7,407 bases of DNA from CBFCZU01 sp965602635 (lineage in GTDB: Bacteria > Planctomycetota > Phycisphaerae > SM23-33), in the NCBI GenBank assembly GCA_965602635.1, contig CBFCZU010000213.1, positions 1 to 7,407 on the forward strand, given 5' to 3'. Position numbers and translations under genes: made by a program. Numbering within the stretch: the stretch's first letter is position 1; each line of letters begins with the position of its first letter. Of this stretch, positions 7,175-7,407 are shown one piece after another. A model generated the notes under the pieces. That model was not told the origin of the DNA, searched no databases, and was given only the letters and a program-made list of their open reading frames with translations.

Positions 7175-7407
7175 TCATGGCGCCACTTCCACCAGTGCCA
7201 CGTCGTCGAACCAGGCGGTGCCGGTGCCCTCGGCGCACAGCTTGATCGACATGCCGCCGCGCATCGGGCCGAACTCGATCTGGAGCCGGGTCCAGTCATG
7301 ATCACCGGCGAGCTTCGGCTCGGTCACGCTTGTGAAGCGTTCCTGAGGGGGGCCCCGCCAGCCAGTCACTTGCAGGTAGGCGCCGCCGTCCTTCAGACCC
7401 TTGGTCT
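7175..7407 (-). CDS. C-terminal fragment of a secreted protein ending in a beta-sandwich (CBM-like) module
   Basis: The frame is open from the window edge (first complete codon at 7403-7405) to TGA at 7175, giving 76 residues. The start and most of the protein lie outside the window. Visible sequence includes GAYLQVTGWRGPPQERF, DHDWTRLQIEFGP and the ending GTGTAWFDDVALVEVAP. The pattern W-T-x-L-x-x-x-F followed by a last strand G-T-A-W-F-D-D-V-x-L is characteristic of C-terminal jelly-roll, carbohydrate-binding-like modules at the ends of secreted glycosidases and related proteins in Planctomycetota and Lentisphaerota; that family knowledge is general, and the catalytic part, if any, cannot be judged. 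The beta-helix gene starts 75 bp downstream on the same strand, so this is probably the preceding member of the same operon. The 75-bp gap holds no convincing promoter or terminator hairpin. Confidence 0.72.
   Translation of the reverse strand, partial: TKGLKDGGAYLQVTGWRGPPQERFTSVTEPKLAGDHDWTRLQIEFGPMRGGMSIKLCAEGTGTAWFDDVALVEVAP

Noticed and set aside
7099..7305. Minus-strand frame of 68 codons bridging the partial gene and the beta-helix start
   Set aside because: It is out of frame with the TAWFDDV-ending protein, is Arg/Ser/Ala-rich, and crosses the intergenic gap without a ribosome site.

Overview
The window is a stretch of GC-rich bacterial DNA in which all five recognisable genes lie on the minus strand, head to tail, so transcription runs from the high-coordinate end to the low-coordinate end. 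In order they are: the C-terminal end of a secreted protein closing in a beta-sandwich (CBM-like) module (7175-7407, runs off the window); a right-handed parallel beta-helix protein (5075-7099); two adjacent paralogues with a formylglycine-generating-enzyme-like (FGE/SUMF1) fold (3608-5056 and 1863-3554); and a long DUF4838 / alpha-glucuronidase-N-domain-like putative glycosidase (1-1830, still open at the window edge). The gaps are 75, 18, 53 and 32 bp, and good Shine-Dalgarno sequences precede three of the genes. This looks like one operon. I see no promoter, terminator, RNA gene, mobile element or CRISPR, and no non-coding stretch longer than 75 bp.

All four genes whose start is visible encode an N-terminal Sec-type signal peptide, so the products should act outside the cytoplasm. 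This set (DUF4838, secreted beta-helix, secreted FGE-like proteins with an extra N-terminal domain, and a C-terminal module ending in a TAWFDDV-type strand) is typical of the polysaccharide-degrading genomes of the PVC group (Planctomycetota, Lentisphaerota, Kiritimatiellota/Verrucomicrobiota). Assignment to that group is inference from gene content and GC-rich codon use; no phylogenetic marker is present.

The most plausible joint role is extracellular attack on or binding of a complex, perhaps uronate-rich, polysaccharide. No SusC/SusD pair, sulfatase, transporter or regulator lies inside the window, and the substrate cannot be named. The points most worth a second look are: (1) the two FGE-like paralogues lack the C-terminal cysteine pair needed for formylglycine formation, so they are probably not sulfatase activators; (2) the second of them has a further eroded C-terminus; (3) the beta-helix protein shows an internal ladder that changes from Cys to Asn along the helix axis; (4) the beta-helix gene carries a recent-looking 72-bp-offset internal duplication; and (5) the DUF4838 protein has a CxCxxC motif after an SPxD motif. 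Long plus-strand reading frames opposite every gene are GC-driven shadows.
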